From Kosakonia sacchari SP1 (GTDB lineage: Bacteria > Pseudomonadota > Gammaproteobacteria > Enterobacterales > Enterobacteriaceae): a stretch of DNA of 64,000 bases. The stretch covers positions 3,410,001 through 3,474,000 of the forward strand of contig NZ_CP007215.2 in assembly GCF_000300455.3 (NCBI RefSeq). Reading direction: 5' to 3'. The translations under genes were made by a program, and so were the position numbers. This document shows, piece after piece, positions 1 through 9,071 of the stretch (positions within the stretch are counted from its first letter, which is position 1; each line of letters begins with the position of its first letter). The notes under the pieces were generated by a model. The model searched no databases. It worked only from the letters and a program-made list of their open reading frames with translations, and was not told where the DNA came from.

Positions 1-53
1 TGGTGAATGTGGTGGACCTTAATCTGGCGCTGGATGCGCTCAAGGACAAATAA
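1..53 (+). CDS. kdpC: KdpC C-terminal tail (partial)
   Basis: The frame beginning at base 3 reads VNVVDLNLALDALKDK and stops at TAA 51-53, three bases before kdpD. KdpC is the small inner-membrane subunit that stabilises the KdpFABC potassium pump. Identity rests on this tail and on its position directly upstream of kdpD; only 16 codons are present. Confidence 0.8.
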   Translation, partial: VNVVDLNLALDALKDK

Positions 54-56
54 AGC

Positions 57-2744
57 ATGACTGATGAGCCTTTGCGCCCCAATCCCGACCGCCTGCTGGA
101 GCATGCCGCCACCGCGCACCGGGGCAAGCTGAAAGTCTTTTTTGGTGCCTGCGCCGGGGTGGGGAAAACCTTTGCGATGCTGCAGGAAGCACAGCGGCTG
201 CGAGCGCAAGGGCTGGATATTCTGATTGGCGTAGTGGAAACCCACGGTCGAAAAGAGACTGCCGCATTGCTGGAGGGGCTGGCAACGCAGCCCGCCCGGC
301 GTATTCATCATCGCGGACGCTTAATTCAGGAGTTTGATCTGGACGCCGCCCTTGCGCGGCGTCCGGCGCTTATTTTGATGGACGAACTGGCGCACAGTAA
401 CGCGCCCGGCTCGCGCCACCCGAAACGCTGGCAGGATGTCGAAGAGCTGCTGGAGGCGGGAATTGATGTTTTTACCACCGTCAACGTTCAGCACCTTGAA
501 AGCCTGAACGATGTGGTCAGCGGCGTGACCGGCATTCAGGTGCGCGAAACGGTGCCGGACCCTTTCTTTGACAGCGCCGATGAAGTGGTGCTGGTGGATT
601 TACCGCCGGATGACCTGCGCCAGCGTCTGCACGAAGGCAAAGTCTATATTGGCGGTCAGGCGGAACGCGCGATTGAACACTTCTTTCGAAAAGGCAACCT
701 GATTGCCCTGCGCGAACTGGCGCTGCGCCGCACAGCCGATCGCGTGGATGACCAAATGCGCGCCTGGCGCGACCGCCAGGGCGAAGAAAAAGTCTGGCAC
801 ACGCGCGATGCGATTTTGCTTTGTGTCGGACACGGTGCCGGCAATGAGAAGCTGATCCGCACTGCCGCACGCCTGGCAGCAAAGCTCGGCAGCGCCTGGC
901 ATGCGGTGTATGTCGAAACCCCAACGTTGCATAAGCTACCGGAACCGCAGCGGCGGGCGATTTTAAGTTCGCTGCGTCTGGCGCAGGAGCTGGGCGCAGA
1001 AACCGCCACCCTTTCCGATCCGGCGGAAGACCGCGCCATTTTGCGTTACGCGCGCGAACATAATCTCGGCAAAATTCTGATTGGCAGACGCAACAAACAC
1101 CAGTGGTGGAGCCGGGAATCCTTTGCCGACAAGCTTGCCAGGCGCGCGCCGGATCTCGATCTGGTGATTATCGCGCTGGAAGATGCGCCAACTCCCCTGC
1201 CCGCCCGCGCCGGGGATGGGCGACCGTTTATGGATCGCTTTCGCGTGCAGCTTAAAGGCTGCGTTGTCGCGCTTGCGCTTTGCGCCGCCATTACGTTAAT
1301 TGCTATGCAGTGGCTGACGGCGTTTGATGCCGCCAACCTGGTGATGATCTATCTGCTTGGCGTGGTGCTGGTGGCGCTATTTTTTGGCCGCTGGCCCTCC
1401 GCTTTCGCCACGGTGATTAACGTTGTCAGTTTTGATCTCTTTTTTATCGCCCCGCGCGGTACGCTGGCGGTTTCCGATGTGCAATACCTGCTGACGTTTG
1501 GCGTAATGCTGACGGTAGGCCTGGTGATTGGTAACCTGACGGCGGGTGTTCGTTACCAGGCGCGGGTGGCGCGCTACCGGGAGCAGCGCACCCGCCATCT
1601 GTATGAGATGTCAAAAGCGCTGGCGGTTGGGCGTAGCAATCAGGATATCGCGGCGACCAGCGAAACCTTTATCCACTCTACTTTTAATGCGCGCAGCAAA
1701 CTGCTGCTGCCGGATAGCCACGGTCAGTTGGCGGCTGTGACGCAGACGCACGGTATGACGCCGTGGGATGACGCCATCGCCCGCTGGAGTTTTGATAAAG
1801 GCCAGCCGGCAGGCGCGGGCACCGATACGCTGCCCGGCGTGCCGTATCAAATTTTGCCGCTAAAAAGCGATCAAAAAACCCATGGCTTGTTGATTGTTGA
1901 ACCGGCGAATCTGCGTCAGTTAATGATCCCGGAGCAGCAACGCCTGCTGGAAACTTTCACCCTGCTGGTCGCCAGCGCGCTGGAGCGCCAGGCATTAGCC
2001 ACCAGCGAAGAGCAAGCACGGCTTGCCAGCGAGCGCGAAAGCATCCGCAACTCGCTGCTGGCGGCGCTATCCCACGATCTGCGCACGCCGCTAACGGTGC
2101 TGTTTGGTCAGGCGGAGATCCTGACGCTGGATCTGGCCAGCGAAGGTTCAGCACATGCGCCGCAAGCCAACGAAATCCGCCAGCATGTGCTGAATACCAC
2201 GCGGCTGGTAAACAATTTGCTGGATATGGCGCGCATTCAGTCTGGCGGCTTTAACCTGAAAAAAGAGTGGCTGACCCTCGAAGAGGTGATTGGCAGCGCG
2301 TTGCGAACGCTGGAGCCAGGGCTTGGCGGCCAGCATATTGCGCTCGACCTGCCCGACCCACTGATGCTGGTGCATGTGGACGGCCCGTTGTTTGAGCGCG
2401 TGCTGATTAATCTGCTGGAAAATGCGGTGAAATATGCCGGACATCGCGCCGAAATCGGCATTACCGCGCACAGCACACCGGACCAGTTAACGCTGGATGT
2501 ATGGGATAACGGGCCGGGGATCCCCGCGGGCCAGGAAGCAGCGATTTTCGATAAATTCGCCCGCGGTACTAAAGAGTCAGCCATTCCCGGCGTTGGGCTG
2601 GGGCTGGCGATTTGCCAGGCGATTGTCGAGGTGCATGGCGGCACCATCGCCGCCCGCAACCGCCCACAAGGCGGCGCGCTATTTTGTGTTACACTTCCAC
2701 GGGAAACACCGCCGCAACTGGATGAATTACCTGAGGATCTGTGA
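57..2744 (+). CDS. kdpD: Osmosensitive K+ channel sensor histidine kinase KdpD
   Basis: Inner-membrane sensor kinase that activates KdpE under potassium limitation and so induces kdpFABC. The 895 residues match the usual family length (about 894). In order: an N-terminal KdpD domain with a Walker A motif (GACAGVGKT, residues 30-38), a Usp-like region to about 390, four closely spaced membrane segments at about 400-500, a GAF-like region, then HisKA with the H-box ALSHDLRTP (phospho-acceptor His673) and an ATPase domain (NLLENAVKYA, DNGPGIP, GVGLGLA). The ATG lies three bases after the kdpC stop, and the 3' end overlaps kdpE by four bases (GTGA), which suggests translational coupling. Confidence 0.97.
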   Translation: MTDEPLRPNPDRLLEHAATAHRGKLKVFFGACAGVGKTFAMLQEAQRLRAQGLDILIGVVETHGRKETAALLEGLATQPARRIHHRGRLIQEFDLDAALARRPALILMDELAHSNAPGSRHPKRWQDVEELLEAGIDVFTTVNVQHLESLNDVVSGVTGIQVRETVPDPFFDSADEVVLVDLPPDDLRQRLHEGKVYIGGQAERAIEHFFRKGNLIALRELALRRTADRVDDQMRAWRDRQGEEKVWHTRDAILLCVGHGAGNEKLIRTAARLAAKLGSAWHAVYVETPTLHKLPEPQRRAILSSLRLAQELGAETATLSDPAEDRAILRYAREHNLGKILIGRRNKHQWWSRESFADKLARRAPDLDLVIIALEDAPTPLPARAGDGRPFMDRFRVQLKGCVVALALCAAITLIAMQWLTAFDAANLVMIYLLGVVLVALFFGRWPSAFATVINVVSFDLFFIAPRGTLAVSDVQYLLTFGVMLTVGLVIGNLTAGVRYQARVARYREQRTRHLYEMSKALAVGRSNQDIAATSETFIHSTFNARSKLLLPDSHGQLAAVTQTHGMTPWDDAIARWSFDKGQPAGAGTDTLPGVPYQILPLKSDQKTHGLLIVEPANLRQLMIPEQQRLLETFTLLVASALERQALATSEEQARLASERESIRNSLLAALSHDLRTPLTVLFGQAEILTLDLASEGSAHAPQANEIRQHVLNTTRLVNNLLDMARIQSGGFNLKKEWLTLEEVIGSALRTLEPGLGGQHIALDLPDPLMLVHVDGPLFERVLINLLENAVKYAGHRAEIGITAHSTPDQLTLDVWDNGPGIPAGQEAAIFDKFARGTKESAIPGVGLGLAICQAIVEVHGGTIAARNRPQGGALFCVTLPRETPPQLDELPEDL

Positions 2745-3418
2745 TCAACGTTCTGATTGTTGAAGATGAACAAGCTATCCGCCGTTTTCTGCGTACCGCG
2801 CTGGAAGCCGAAGGGCTGCGCGTCCATGAAGCAGAGACACTTCAGCGCGGACTAATTGAAGCCGCCACCCGTAAACCGGATTTGGTGATCCTCGATTTGG
2901 GGCTGCCAGACGGCGACGGGCTCGACTTTATCCGTGACCTGCGCCAGTGGAGCAAGATGCCAGTGATTGTGCTCTCTGCGCGTACAGAAGAGAGCGACAA
3001 AATCGCCGCGCTGGATGCAGGTGCCGATGATTATCTCAGCAAGCCGTTTGGCATTGGCGAATTGCAGGCGCGCCTGCGCGTCGCGCTGCGCCGCCATGCC
3101 GCCGCCACACCCGATGAGCCGGTGGTCACCTTTTCGGATATCCACGTCGATCTGGCTAACCGCCGCATTCAACGCGGTGAGGAAGAACTGCATCTCACGC
3201 CGATTGAGTTTCGCCTGCTGGCGGTGCTGCTCAATAACCACGGGAAAGTCCTGACGCAGCGCCAGCTGCTTAGCCAGGTATGGGGACCAAACGCCGTGGA
3301 ACACAGCCATTATCTGCGTATTTATATGGGGCATCTGCGGCAAAAGCTGGAGGTCGATCCGGCGCGTCCTCGCCATTTACTGACGGAAACAGGTATCGGC
3401 TACCGGTTTATGCTCTGA
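2741..3418 (+). CDS. kdpE: KDP operon response regulator KdpE
   Basis: OmpR/PhoB-type regulator, 225 residues. The receiver domain has acidic residues E8/D9, the phospho-acceptor Asp52 (VILDLGLPDGDG) and the conserved Lys in SKPFG. The C-terminal half is a winged-helix DNA-binding domain (LTPIEFRLLAVLL, then a RQLLSQVWG-type helix). The start is a GTG that overlaps the kdpD stop. In E. coli speF-potE follow kdpE; here a small transporter-like gene follows instead. Confidence 0.97.
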   Translation: MINVLIVEDEQAIRRFLRTALEAEGLRVHEAETLQRGLIEAATRKPDLVILDLGLPDGDGLDFIRDLRQWSKMPVIVLSARTEESDKIAALDAGADDYLSKPFGIGELQARLRVALRRHAAATPDEPVVTFSDIHVDLANRRIQRGEEELHLTPIEFRLLAVLLNNHGKVLTQRQLLSQVWGPNAVEHSHYLRIYMGHLRQKLEVDPARPRHLLTETGIGYRFML

Positions 3419-3451
3419 CGGCGTATCCTTCTGATTTTTGGGAGGGGAATC

Positions 3452-3880
3452 ATGAGTGCCTGGTTAATTTATGCCTTGTTGTCGGCGCTGACCGCTGCGC
3501 TGGTGGCCATTTTCGGCAAAATCGGTTTACAACATCTTGATGCTAATACCGCTACCGCCATCCGCGCGGTGGTGATGGCAATTTTTCTGGTTGGCGTGGT
3601 GGTGGTTCAGGGCAAGCTGTCGCTGATTTCGACGGTTTTCGCCGATAAAAAAGCGCTGCTGTTTGTGGTGCTGAGCGGTGTGGCCGGGGCGCTGTCGTGG
3701 CTGTTCTACTTTATGGCGATCAAAACCGGTAACGTGTCCCGCGTGGCGCCGATTGATAAGCTAAGCGTAGTGTTTGCGGTGATTCTGGCAGTGGTGCTGT
3801 TTGGCGAAAAGGTTTCTTTGATTTCTGGCGCGGGTGTCGCGCTGATCACCGCCGGGGCGCTGATGGTGGCGCTGGGGTAA
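3452..3880 (+). CDS. Small EamA/DMT-family membrane protein
   Basis: 142 residues, strongly hydrophobic, with about five predicted membrane helices (roughly 3-22, 31-53, 67-88, 97-117, 121-141). It contains a single EamA-like unit (SWLFYFMAIKTGNVSRVAPI, then LSVVFAVILAVVLFGE). Classical EamA transporters of about 300 residues have two such units, so this is a half-length form that would probably dimerise. A strong ribosome site (GGAGGGG) precedes the ATG. It lies 33 bases after kdpE and before a terminator, so it may be co-transcribed with kdpDE. The substrate is unknown. Confidence 0.8.
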   Translation: MSAWLIYALLSALTAALVAIFGKIGLQHLDANTATAIRAVVMAIFLVGVVVVQGKLSLISTVFADKKALLFVVLSGVAGALSWLFYFMAIKTGNVSRVAPIDKLSVVFAVILAVVLFGEKVSLISGAGVALITAGALMVALG

Positions 3881-3896
3881 TCGCTAACAGGCAGTA

Positions 3897-3924
3897 AAAA
3901 GGCTCCCTAGGGAGCCTTTTCTTT
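3897..3924. terminator. Bidirectional terminator between the EamA gene and pgm
   Basis: Perfect stem AAAAGGCTCC / GGAGCCTTTT with loop CTAG. A T-run follows the stem on either strand, so it can serve the convergent genes on both sides. Confidence 0.85.
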
Positions 3925-3931
3925 TCAGCGC

Positions 3932-5572
3932 TTAGGCGTTTTTCAGCACTTCGCTGACAATCTCTACCGCTTCTTTTTCGATCTGCTTACGGTGTTCAGC
4001 ACCAAGGAAGCTTTCACAGTAGATTTTGTAGGCGTCTTCGGTGCCTGACGGACGCGCGGCGAACCAGCCGTTGTCGGTCATCACTTTCAGCCCGCCAATG
4101 GATGCGCCGTTGCCCGGTGCCGCAGTAAGACGCGCGGTGATCGGATCACCAGCGAGCGTGCTGGCGCTAACCATTTCCGGGGAAAGTTTAGACAGTGCCG
4201 CTTTCTGTGCGGAAGAAGCAGAAGCCTGCAAGCGGTTGTAGCTCGGCGCGCCGAAACGCTCTGCCAGCTCATCGTAGTGCTGCTGCGGGTTTTTCCCGGT
4301 GACGGCGGTGATTTCCGCAGCCAGCAGGCACATGATGATGCCGTCTTTATCCGTTGACCACGGTGTGCCGTCGAAACGCAGGAACGAAGCCCCCGCGCTC
4401 TCTTCGCCGCCGAAGCCGAAGCTGCCATCGTGCAGACCATCAACAAACCATTTAAAGCCGACCGGCACTTCCACCAGTTTGCGGCCCAGGTCATTCACTA
4501 CGCGGTCGATCATCGCCGAGGAAACCAGCGTTTTACCAACGGCTACCTCTTTGCCCCACTGCGGACGGTGCTGGAACAGGTAATTGATCGCCACCGCCAG
4601 GTAGTGGTTCGGGTTCATCAGGCCAGCCGGTGTAACAATGCCGTGACGATCGTAGTCCGGATCGTTGGCGAAGGCCAGATCGAACTTGTCACGCAGCGCC
4701 AGCAAGCCCGCCATGGCGCACTCGGAGGAGCAATCCATACGGATAACGCCATCTTTATCGAGATGCATAAAGCGGAACGTCTGATCGACCTGATCGTTAA
4801 CGATGGTCAAATCCAGCTTGTAGTGCTCAGCAATGCGTTTCCAGTACTCAATACCGGAGCCACCCAGCGGGTCAACGCCCAGTTTCAGACCCGCTTTCTG
4901 GATAGCCGCCATATCGACGATATCCGCCAACCCTTCAATAAACGGCTGTACCAGATCTTTTTCCGTCACATGACCGGACGCCAGCGCGGCATCCAGCGTA
5001 ATGCGTTTTACGCCTTTCAGGCCATCTGCCAGCAGTGCGTTAGCGCGATCTTCCACCACTTTGGTGACGTTGGTGTCCGCCGGGCCGCCGTTCGGCGGGT
5101 TGTATTTGATCCCACCATCTTCCGGTGGGTTATGTGATGGCGTAATAACGATACCGTCAGCCTGCGCGCCGCCGTTTTTGTTGTGAACCAGGATAGCGTT
5201 TGAGATGGCAGGCGTCGGCGTGAAGCCGTTATTTTCCTGCACGATAATGTCCACACCGTTGGCTGCCAGCACTTCCAGCACAGAGATAAACGCCGGTTCA
5301 GACAGCGCGTGGGTATCTTTACCCACATAGCACGGGCCGGTAATACCGTTTTTCGCACGCTCTTCGGCGATAGCCTGAGCGATGGCGAGGATATGTTGCT
5401 CGTTGAAGCTGTGGCGACCTGCGCTGCCACGGTGACCGGATGTTCCGAACTTCACCGCATGTTCTGAATTTCCAATTTCCGGTTTCAGCACGTAATACTG
5501 CGCAGTAAGCTGAGCGACGTTGATCAAATCGCCCTGTTGTGCAGGTTGCCCCGCACGCGGATGGTTAGCCAT
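3932..5572 (-). CDS. pgm: Phosphoglucomutase (alpha-D-glucose-1,6-bisphosphate dependent)
   Basis: Interconverts glucose-1-P and glucose-6-P in the cytoplasm, feeding UDP-glucose and glycogen synthesis. 546 residues, the same length as E. coli Pgm. The catalytic phosphoserine is Ser146 in TPSHNPP. A metal-binding loop (DPDYDRHG) and a sugar-binding GGEESAG motif are visible, as is the C-terminal phosphate-binding RPSGTE. The start lies 24 bases after the seqA stop, so seqA-pgm form an operon as in E. coli. Confidence 0.97.
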   Translation of the reverse strand: MANHPRAGQPAQQGDLINVAQLTAQYYVLKPEIGNSEHAVKFGTSGHRGSAGRHSFNEQHILAIAQAIAEERAKNGITGPCYVGKDTHALSEPAFISVLEVLAANGVDIIVQENNGFTPTPAISNAILVHNKNGGAQADGIVITPSHNPPEDGGIKYNPPNGGPADTNVTKVVEDRANALLADGLKGVKRITLDAALASGHVTEKDLVQPFIEGLADIVDMAAIQKAGLKLGVDPLGGSGIEYWKRIAEHYKLDLTIVNDQVDQTFRFMHLDKDGVIRMDCSSECAMAGLLALRDKFDLAFANDPDYDRHGIVTPAGLMNPNHYLAVAINYLFQHRPQWGKEVAVGKTLVSSAMIDRVVNDLGRKLVEVPVGFKWFVDGLHDGSFGFGGEESAGASFLRFDGTPWSTDKDGIIMCLLAAEITAVTGKNPQQHYDELAERFGAPSYNRLQASASSAQKAALSKLSPEMVSASTLAGDPITARLTAAPGNGASIGGLKVMTDNGWFAARPSGTEDAYKIYCESFLGAEHRKQIEKEAVEIVSEVLKNA

Positions 5573-5596
5573 TGCCTGGTCCTTTCAATGCAAGGA

Positions 5597-6154
5597 TTAA
5601 ATTGTGCCGCAAACTTTTTCAATCAATTCCGCGGGGAACTGCATTGATTGCATGATGTGCTCGATCATGCTGCATTTACGACCCGTATTGGTGTTGGTGA
5701 TGACCCAGTAAGGGGTGTCCGGCACCTGTTTCGGCTTGGTTTGATTGCCGTTTTGCAAAAGCGTTTGCTCGTTCGCGGCAAAGTATACGCGGGTGCGCCC
5801 ATGCAGAGACTCGGTGGATTCCGTAAACCCTTTTTCATCCAGTAAGTAGAGTGTAGACAGCACCAGCAGGAAACGATTCACCGCCTTTTTCTGCTCGGCG
5901 TATTCATCAGACAGAAGCAGCTCGCGCACGGCACGGACTTTGTCTTTGGCGGTGTTTGTCGGTTTAACCCCTTCAACGGTGCTGACAGTACGCGTCTCTT
6001 TTACTGGCGCGAGGGAAGCGGCAGGCTGTGATGATTGAGGAACGGCGGAAAATTTTAACATGCGCCGTAAAATGTCGGATGCGCTCTCGCCAATGTGCTT
6101 CGTGTGGCTGGCAATATAACTGTAGAGCTCATCATCAACTTCGATCGTTTTCAT
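5597..6154 (-). CDS. seqA: Replication initiation negative modulator SeqA
   Basis: SeqA binds hemimethylated GATC pairs behind the fork, sequesters oriC and limits re-initiation. I start it at MKTIEVDDELYSYI (185 residues; E. coli 181) rather than at the upstream in-frame Met (6187), because family proteins begin here. The N-terminal 35 residues form the ribbon-helix-helix oligomerisation domain. A variable Pro/Ala/Thr linker (about 50-80) follows, then the DNA-binding domain with the NGNQTKPK and NTNTGRKCS loops. It is the first gene of seqA-pgm. Confidence 0.96.
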   Translation of the reverse strand: MKTIEVDDELYSYIASHTKHIGESASDILRRMLKFSAVPQSSQPAASLAPVKETRTVSTVEGVKPTNTAKDKVRAVRELLLSDEYAEQKKAVNRFLLVLSTLYLLDEKGFTESTESLHGRTRVYFAANEQTLLQNGNQTKPKQVPDTPYWVITNTNTGRKCSMIEHIMQSMQFPAELIEKVCGTI

Positions 6155-6336
6155 CTTAATCCAGTGCGATATCTTATCTGAATACAAGTGTTGGGATTAT
6201 AAAGTGAAATCTCAACAGCGGATAGCGTCAAACCAGGATGGCGGCAAAAGTAAGAGTAATTCTTAACCTTGCGGCCGGGCGGCAGAATGTTCAACATAAT
6301 AACCTAACCCGAATCAGTGAAAAAAAGAACTTTGCC

Positions 6337-7110
6337 ATGAAATTGAATACGCGCGCGCAAACTGCGCAACATCCGCACAACAATTCTCCGATCGTCCTTG
6401 TTCACGGTCTTTTCGGTAGCCTTGATAATCTTGGAGTGCTCGCCCGTGAACTGGTTCAGGATCATGACGTGTTGCAAGTGGATATGCGTAACCACGGCCT
6501 TTCAGACCGCTCTTCAGAAATGAACTACCCGGCCATGGCGCAGGATCTGCTGGATACGTTGAACGCTCATCAGTTCGACAAAGCGACCTTTATTGGTCAC
6601 TCCATGGGCGGTAAAGCCGTGATGGCGTTAACAGCGCTCGCGCCAGAGCGTATTGATCAACTGGTGGCGATTGATATTGCGCCTGTGGATTACCAGGTGC
6701 GCCGCCATGACGAAATTTTTGCCGCCATCAACGCGGTCAGTGATGCAGAAGCATCCACTCGCCAGCAAGCTGCAACCCTGATGCGTGAACATATAAATGA
6801 AGAAGGTGTCATTCAGTTCCTGCTGAAATCCTTTGTCGACGGTACGTGGCGTTTCAACGTGCCGGTGTTATGGGAGCAATACCCGCATATTGTCGGCTGG
6901 GAAACGGTTCCGGCCTGGAACAAACCGGCTCTGTTTGTTCGCGGTGGAAATTCCCCTTACGTCACTGAAGCCTACCGTGACACGCTGCTGGCGCAGTTCC
7001 CACAAGCGCGAGCGCATGTGATTGCCGGTGCCGGCCATTGGGTTCATGCCGAGAAACCCGACGCGGTTTTGCGTGCTATTCGTCGCTATCTCGCTGAAAA
7101 GACAAATTGA
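6337..7110 (+). CDS. ybfF: Alpha/beta-hydrolase esterase YbfF
   Basis: Acyl-CoA-type esterase of the alpha/beta-hydrolase fold, 257 residues. Nucleophile elbow GHSMGG (Ser89), oxyanion region HGLFGS, and a C-terminal catalytic His in GAGHWVHAE. The start is set at MKLNTRAQTAQ to match the E. coli protein; an in-frame Met 99 bases upstream (6238) gives a non-conserved extension. Transcribed divergently from seqA. The physiological substrate is not known. Confidence 0.93.
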   Translation: MKLNTRAQTAQHPHNNSPIVLVHGLFGSLDNLGVLARELVQDHDVLQVDMRNHGLSDRSSEMNYPAMAQDLLDTLNAHQFDKATFIGHSMGGKAVMALTALAPERIDQLVAIDIAPVDYQVRRHDEIFAAINAVSDAEASTRQQAATLMREHINEEGVIQFLLKSFVDGTWRFNVPVLWEQYPHIVGWETVPAWNKPALFVRGGNSPYVTEAYRDTLLAQFPQARAHVIAGAGHWVHAEKPDAVLRAIRRYLAEKTN

Positions 7111-7242
7111 TTAAAAAGGCGGCGACTGGTCGTTTCAACGCGCCCGGTCGTTGGCGTGTCCGTTGTGCTGATGTATGATGGCGCGCTATTCAGCCCGGGC
7201 GCGCCGCCCGATTGCTTGTTTTTCCCGTAGTATGCTTAGACC

Positions 7243-7524
7243 ATGGCTAAAGAACAAACGGACCGTACGACACTAGATCTGTTCGCGAATGAGCGTCGCC
7301 CGGGACGGCCGAAGACAAACCCGCTCTCGCGCGATGAACAATTGCGCATCAACAAACGCAATCAGCTAAAACGCGATAAAGTTCGTGGGCTTAAGCGTGT
7401 CGAATTAAAACTCAACGTGGAAGCCGTCGATGCGTTAAACGAGCTGGCGGAAGCGCGTGATATGAGCCGCAGCGAGCTTATCGAAGAGATGCTGCTGGCG
7501 CAGCTGAAGGCATTGCGCGGCTAG
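7243..7524 (+). CDS. ybfE: YbfE, LexA-regulon small ribbon-helix-helix-like protein
   Basis: 93 residues, similar throughout to E. coli YbfE, whose gene is SOS-induced. The basic N-terminal half contains GRPKTNPLSRDEQ. The C-terminal half looks like a ribbon-helix-helix fold (strand RVELKLN, helices EAVDALNELAEARD and SRSELIEEMLLAQL), which suggests DNA binding; that fold call is my inference. No good LexA box is visible just upstream in this genome. Confidence 0.85.
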   Translation: MAKEQTDRTTLDLFANERRPGRPKTNPLSRDEQLRINKRNQLKRDKVRGLKRVELKLNVEAVDALNELAEARDMSRSELIEEMLLAQLKALRG

Positions 7525-7594
7525 CGAATCCTCCGAAACATCATCGAAATAACACTTTCATGTGTCATACAGTGCAGTCCGACGCGATAGCAGT

Positions 7595-7623
7595 TTCCGC
7601 GTGCTTCCCTGTTCTGCTATGAT
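7595..7623 (+). promoter_or_regulatory. Probable fldA promoter
   Basis: Extended -10 element TGCTATGAT (hexamer 7618-7623) with a poor -35 (TTCCGC, 17-base spacer), about 65 bases before the fldA ATG. Confidence 0.4.
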
Positions 7624-7687
7624 TGCCCTTATCTGTAGGCGTAGCGCCACCACCATACTCATTAAGTTTCAAGAGGTTATTTTACTC

Positions 7688-8218
7688 ATGGCAATTACAG
7701 GCATTTTCTTCGGCAGCGACACCGGCAACACCGAAAACATCGCGAAAATGATTCAGAGTCAGCTTGGTAAAGACGTTGCCGACGTACATGACATTGCCAA
7801 GAGCAGCAAAGAAGATATCGAAGGGTATGACATTCTGTTGCTCGGCATTCCTACCTGGTACTATGGTGAAGCGCAGTGCGACTGGGATGACTTTTTCCCG
7901 ACGCTGGAAGAGATCGACTTTAACGGTAAATTAGTTGCGCTGTTCGGCTGTGGCGACCAGGAAGATTACGCGGAATATTTCTGCGATGCGCTGGGCACCA
8001 TTCGCGATATCATCGAACCGCGCGGCGCGACCATTGTTGGTCACTGGCCGACTGCGGGCTACCATTTTGAAGCCTCTAAAGGTCTGGCGGACGATGACCA
8101 CTTCGTTGGCCTGGCGATTGACGAAGACCGTCAACCTGAGCTGACTTCCGAACGCGTTCAAAAATGGGTAAAACAGGTTCGCGAAGAGTTGCACCTGGAC
8201 GATATCCTTAATGCCTGA
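7688..8218 (+). CDS. fldA: Flavodoxin 1
   Basis: Essential FMN electron carrier for reductive activation reactions such as IspG/IspH, biotin synthase and pyruvate formate-lyase activation. 176 residues, near-identical to E. coli FldA. The FMN phosphate loop is GSDTGNTEN near the N-terminus; the isoalloxazine-stacking regions are [12 protein letters not shown] and [14 protein letters not shown]. The ATG at 7688 follows AAGAGG; the longer in-frame start at 7562 adds a non-conserved tail. It precedes uof-fur. Confidence 0.97.
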   Translation: MAITGIFFGSDTGNTENIAKMIQSQLGKDVADVHDIAKSSKEDIEGYDILLLGIPTWYYGEAQCDWDDFFPTLEEIDFNGKLVALFGCGDQEDYAEYFCDALGTIRDIIEPRGATIVGHWPTAGYHFEASKGLADDDHFVGLAIDEDRQPELTSERVQKWVKQVREELHLDDILNA

Positions 8219-8427
8219 GTTTTTTACGGCGTAATCTGTGGATTGCGCCGTATTAATAGATAAAAGCAATGGAAATAATTGCTACAAATTTTTAACTTTT
8301 TTATCCATCGCTGTACAATGAGCCCTGCTAAACTGGGTGCCGCCGTAAAGGACTTTGCTGGCGACACCACGTTTTATAAGCTTACTTTACTTGAGGGCTT
8401 GCAGTTTTCATCCAGCCATGGCAGTTC

Positions 8428-8446
8428 TATAATGAGACGCATTACC
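8428..8446 (+). promoter_or_regulatory. Fur-box-like sequence over the uof start
   Basis: TATAATGAGACGCATTACC matches the 19-base Fur consensus at 14 positions and covers the uof ATG. Fur autoregulation is known in E. coli; that this exact site is used is inference. Confidence 0.4.
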
Positions 8447-8518
8447 CCAGGTGCATTCCTTATAACTTCCGCTAAGGAAGTGAATCGTATAGCAACAGGA
8501 CAGATTCCGCATGACTGA
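8432..8518 (+). CDS. uof: Uof, leader ORF upstream of fur
   Basis: A 28-codon ORF (MRRITPGAFLIT to GQIPHD) whose stop overlaps the fur ATG by eight bases (8511-8518). In E. coli fur translation is coupled to uof, and the sRNA RyhB represses uof to lower Fur when iron is scarce. The length, position and overlap are the same here. The peptide itself is not known to have a function. Confidence 0.8.
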   Translation: MRRITPGAFLITSAKEVNRIATGQIPHD

Positions 8519-8957
8519 CAACAATACCGCATTAAAGAAGGCCGGCCTGAAAGTCACGCTTCCTCGGTTAAAAATCCTTGAAGTGCTTCAGGAACCGGAT
8601 AACCATCATGTCAGTGCGGAAGATTTATACAAACGACTGATCGACATGGGCGAAGAGATCGGACTGGCAACGGTTTACCGTGTACTGAACCAGTTTGACG
8701 ACGCCGGGATTGTGACCCGTCATAACTTCGAAGGCGGCAAGTCCGTTTTTGAACTGACTCAGCAACATCACCACGATCACCTGATCTGCCTCGATTGCGG
8801 CAAGGTGATTGAATTCAGTGATGACTCCATTGAAGCGCGTCAGCGTGAAATCGCCGCGAAACACGGCATTCGCCTGACTAACCACAGTCTTTACCTTTAC
8901 GGTCACTGCGCCGAAGGTGACTGCCGCGAAGATGAACACGCGCACGACGCGAAATAA
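8511..8957 (+). CDS. fur: Ferric uptake regulator Fur
   Basis: Fe(II)-dependent repressor of iron uptake genes. 148 residues, almost identical to E. coli Fur. N-terminal winged-helix domain (about 1-82, with TVYRVLNQFDDAGIV), then a dimerisation/metal domain with the His cluster QQHHHDH, CLDCG, and the C-terminal His/Cys region GHCAEGDCREDEHAH. Translation is probably coupled to uof. A terminator follows. Confidence 0.98.
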   Translation: MTDNNTALKKAGLKVTLPRLKILEVLQEPDNHHVSAEDLYKRLIDMGEEIGLATVYRVLNQFDDAGIVTRHNFEGGKSVFELTQQHHHDHLICLDCGKVIEFSDDSIEARQREIAAKHGIRLTNHSLYLYGHCAEGDCREDEHAHDAK

Positions 8958-8972
8958 CAGCTTTTGAAGCCT

Positions 8973-9003
8973 AAAAAGCCAACCTGACGGTTGGCTTTTT
9001 TTT
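8973..9003 (+). terminator. fur terminator
   Basis: Stem AAAAAGCCAACC / GGTTGGCTTTTT with loop TGAC and an eight-base T-run. Confidence 0.9.
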
Positions 9004-9018
9004 GCCTGCAATACTGGC

Positions 9019-9053
9019 AAAAAAGAAAAACCCGGCAAGCTCGCGCCGCCGGG
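9019..9053 (-). terminator. chb terminator
   Basis: On the minus strand a stem CCCGGC / GCCGGG (9048-9053 with 9031-9036) is followed by TTTTTCTTTTTT. It lies 19 bases after the chb stop and directly faces the fur terminator. Confidence 0.75.
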
Positions 9054-9071
9054 TGTAATCACTGCCTCACA

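Noticed and set aside
7107-7122. LexA box for ybfE at the end of ybfF
   Set aside because: TTGATTAAAAAGGCGG recalls the E. coli site but lacks the CTG-N10-CAG ends, so I do not call it.
8399-8433. fur promoter using TATAAT at 8428
   Set aside because: No -35 at acceptable spacing, and it would start transcription inside uof. The hexamer is better read as part of the Fur-box-like dyad.
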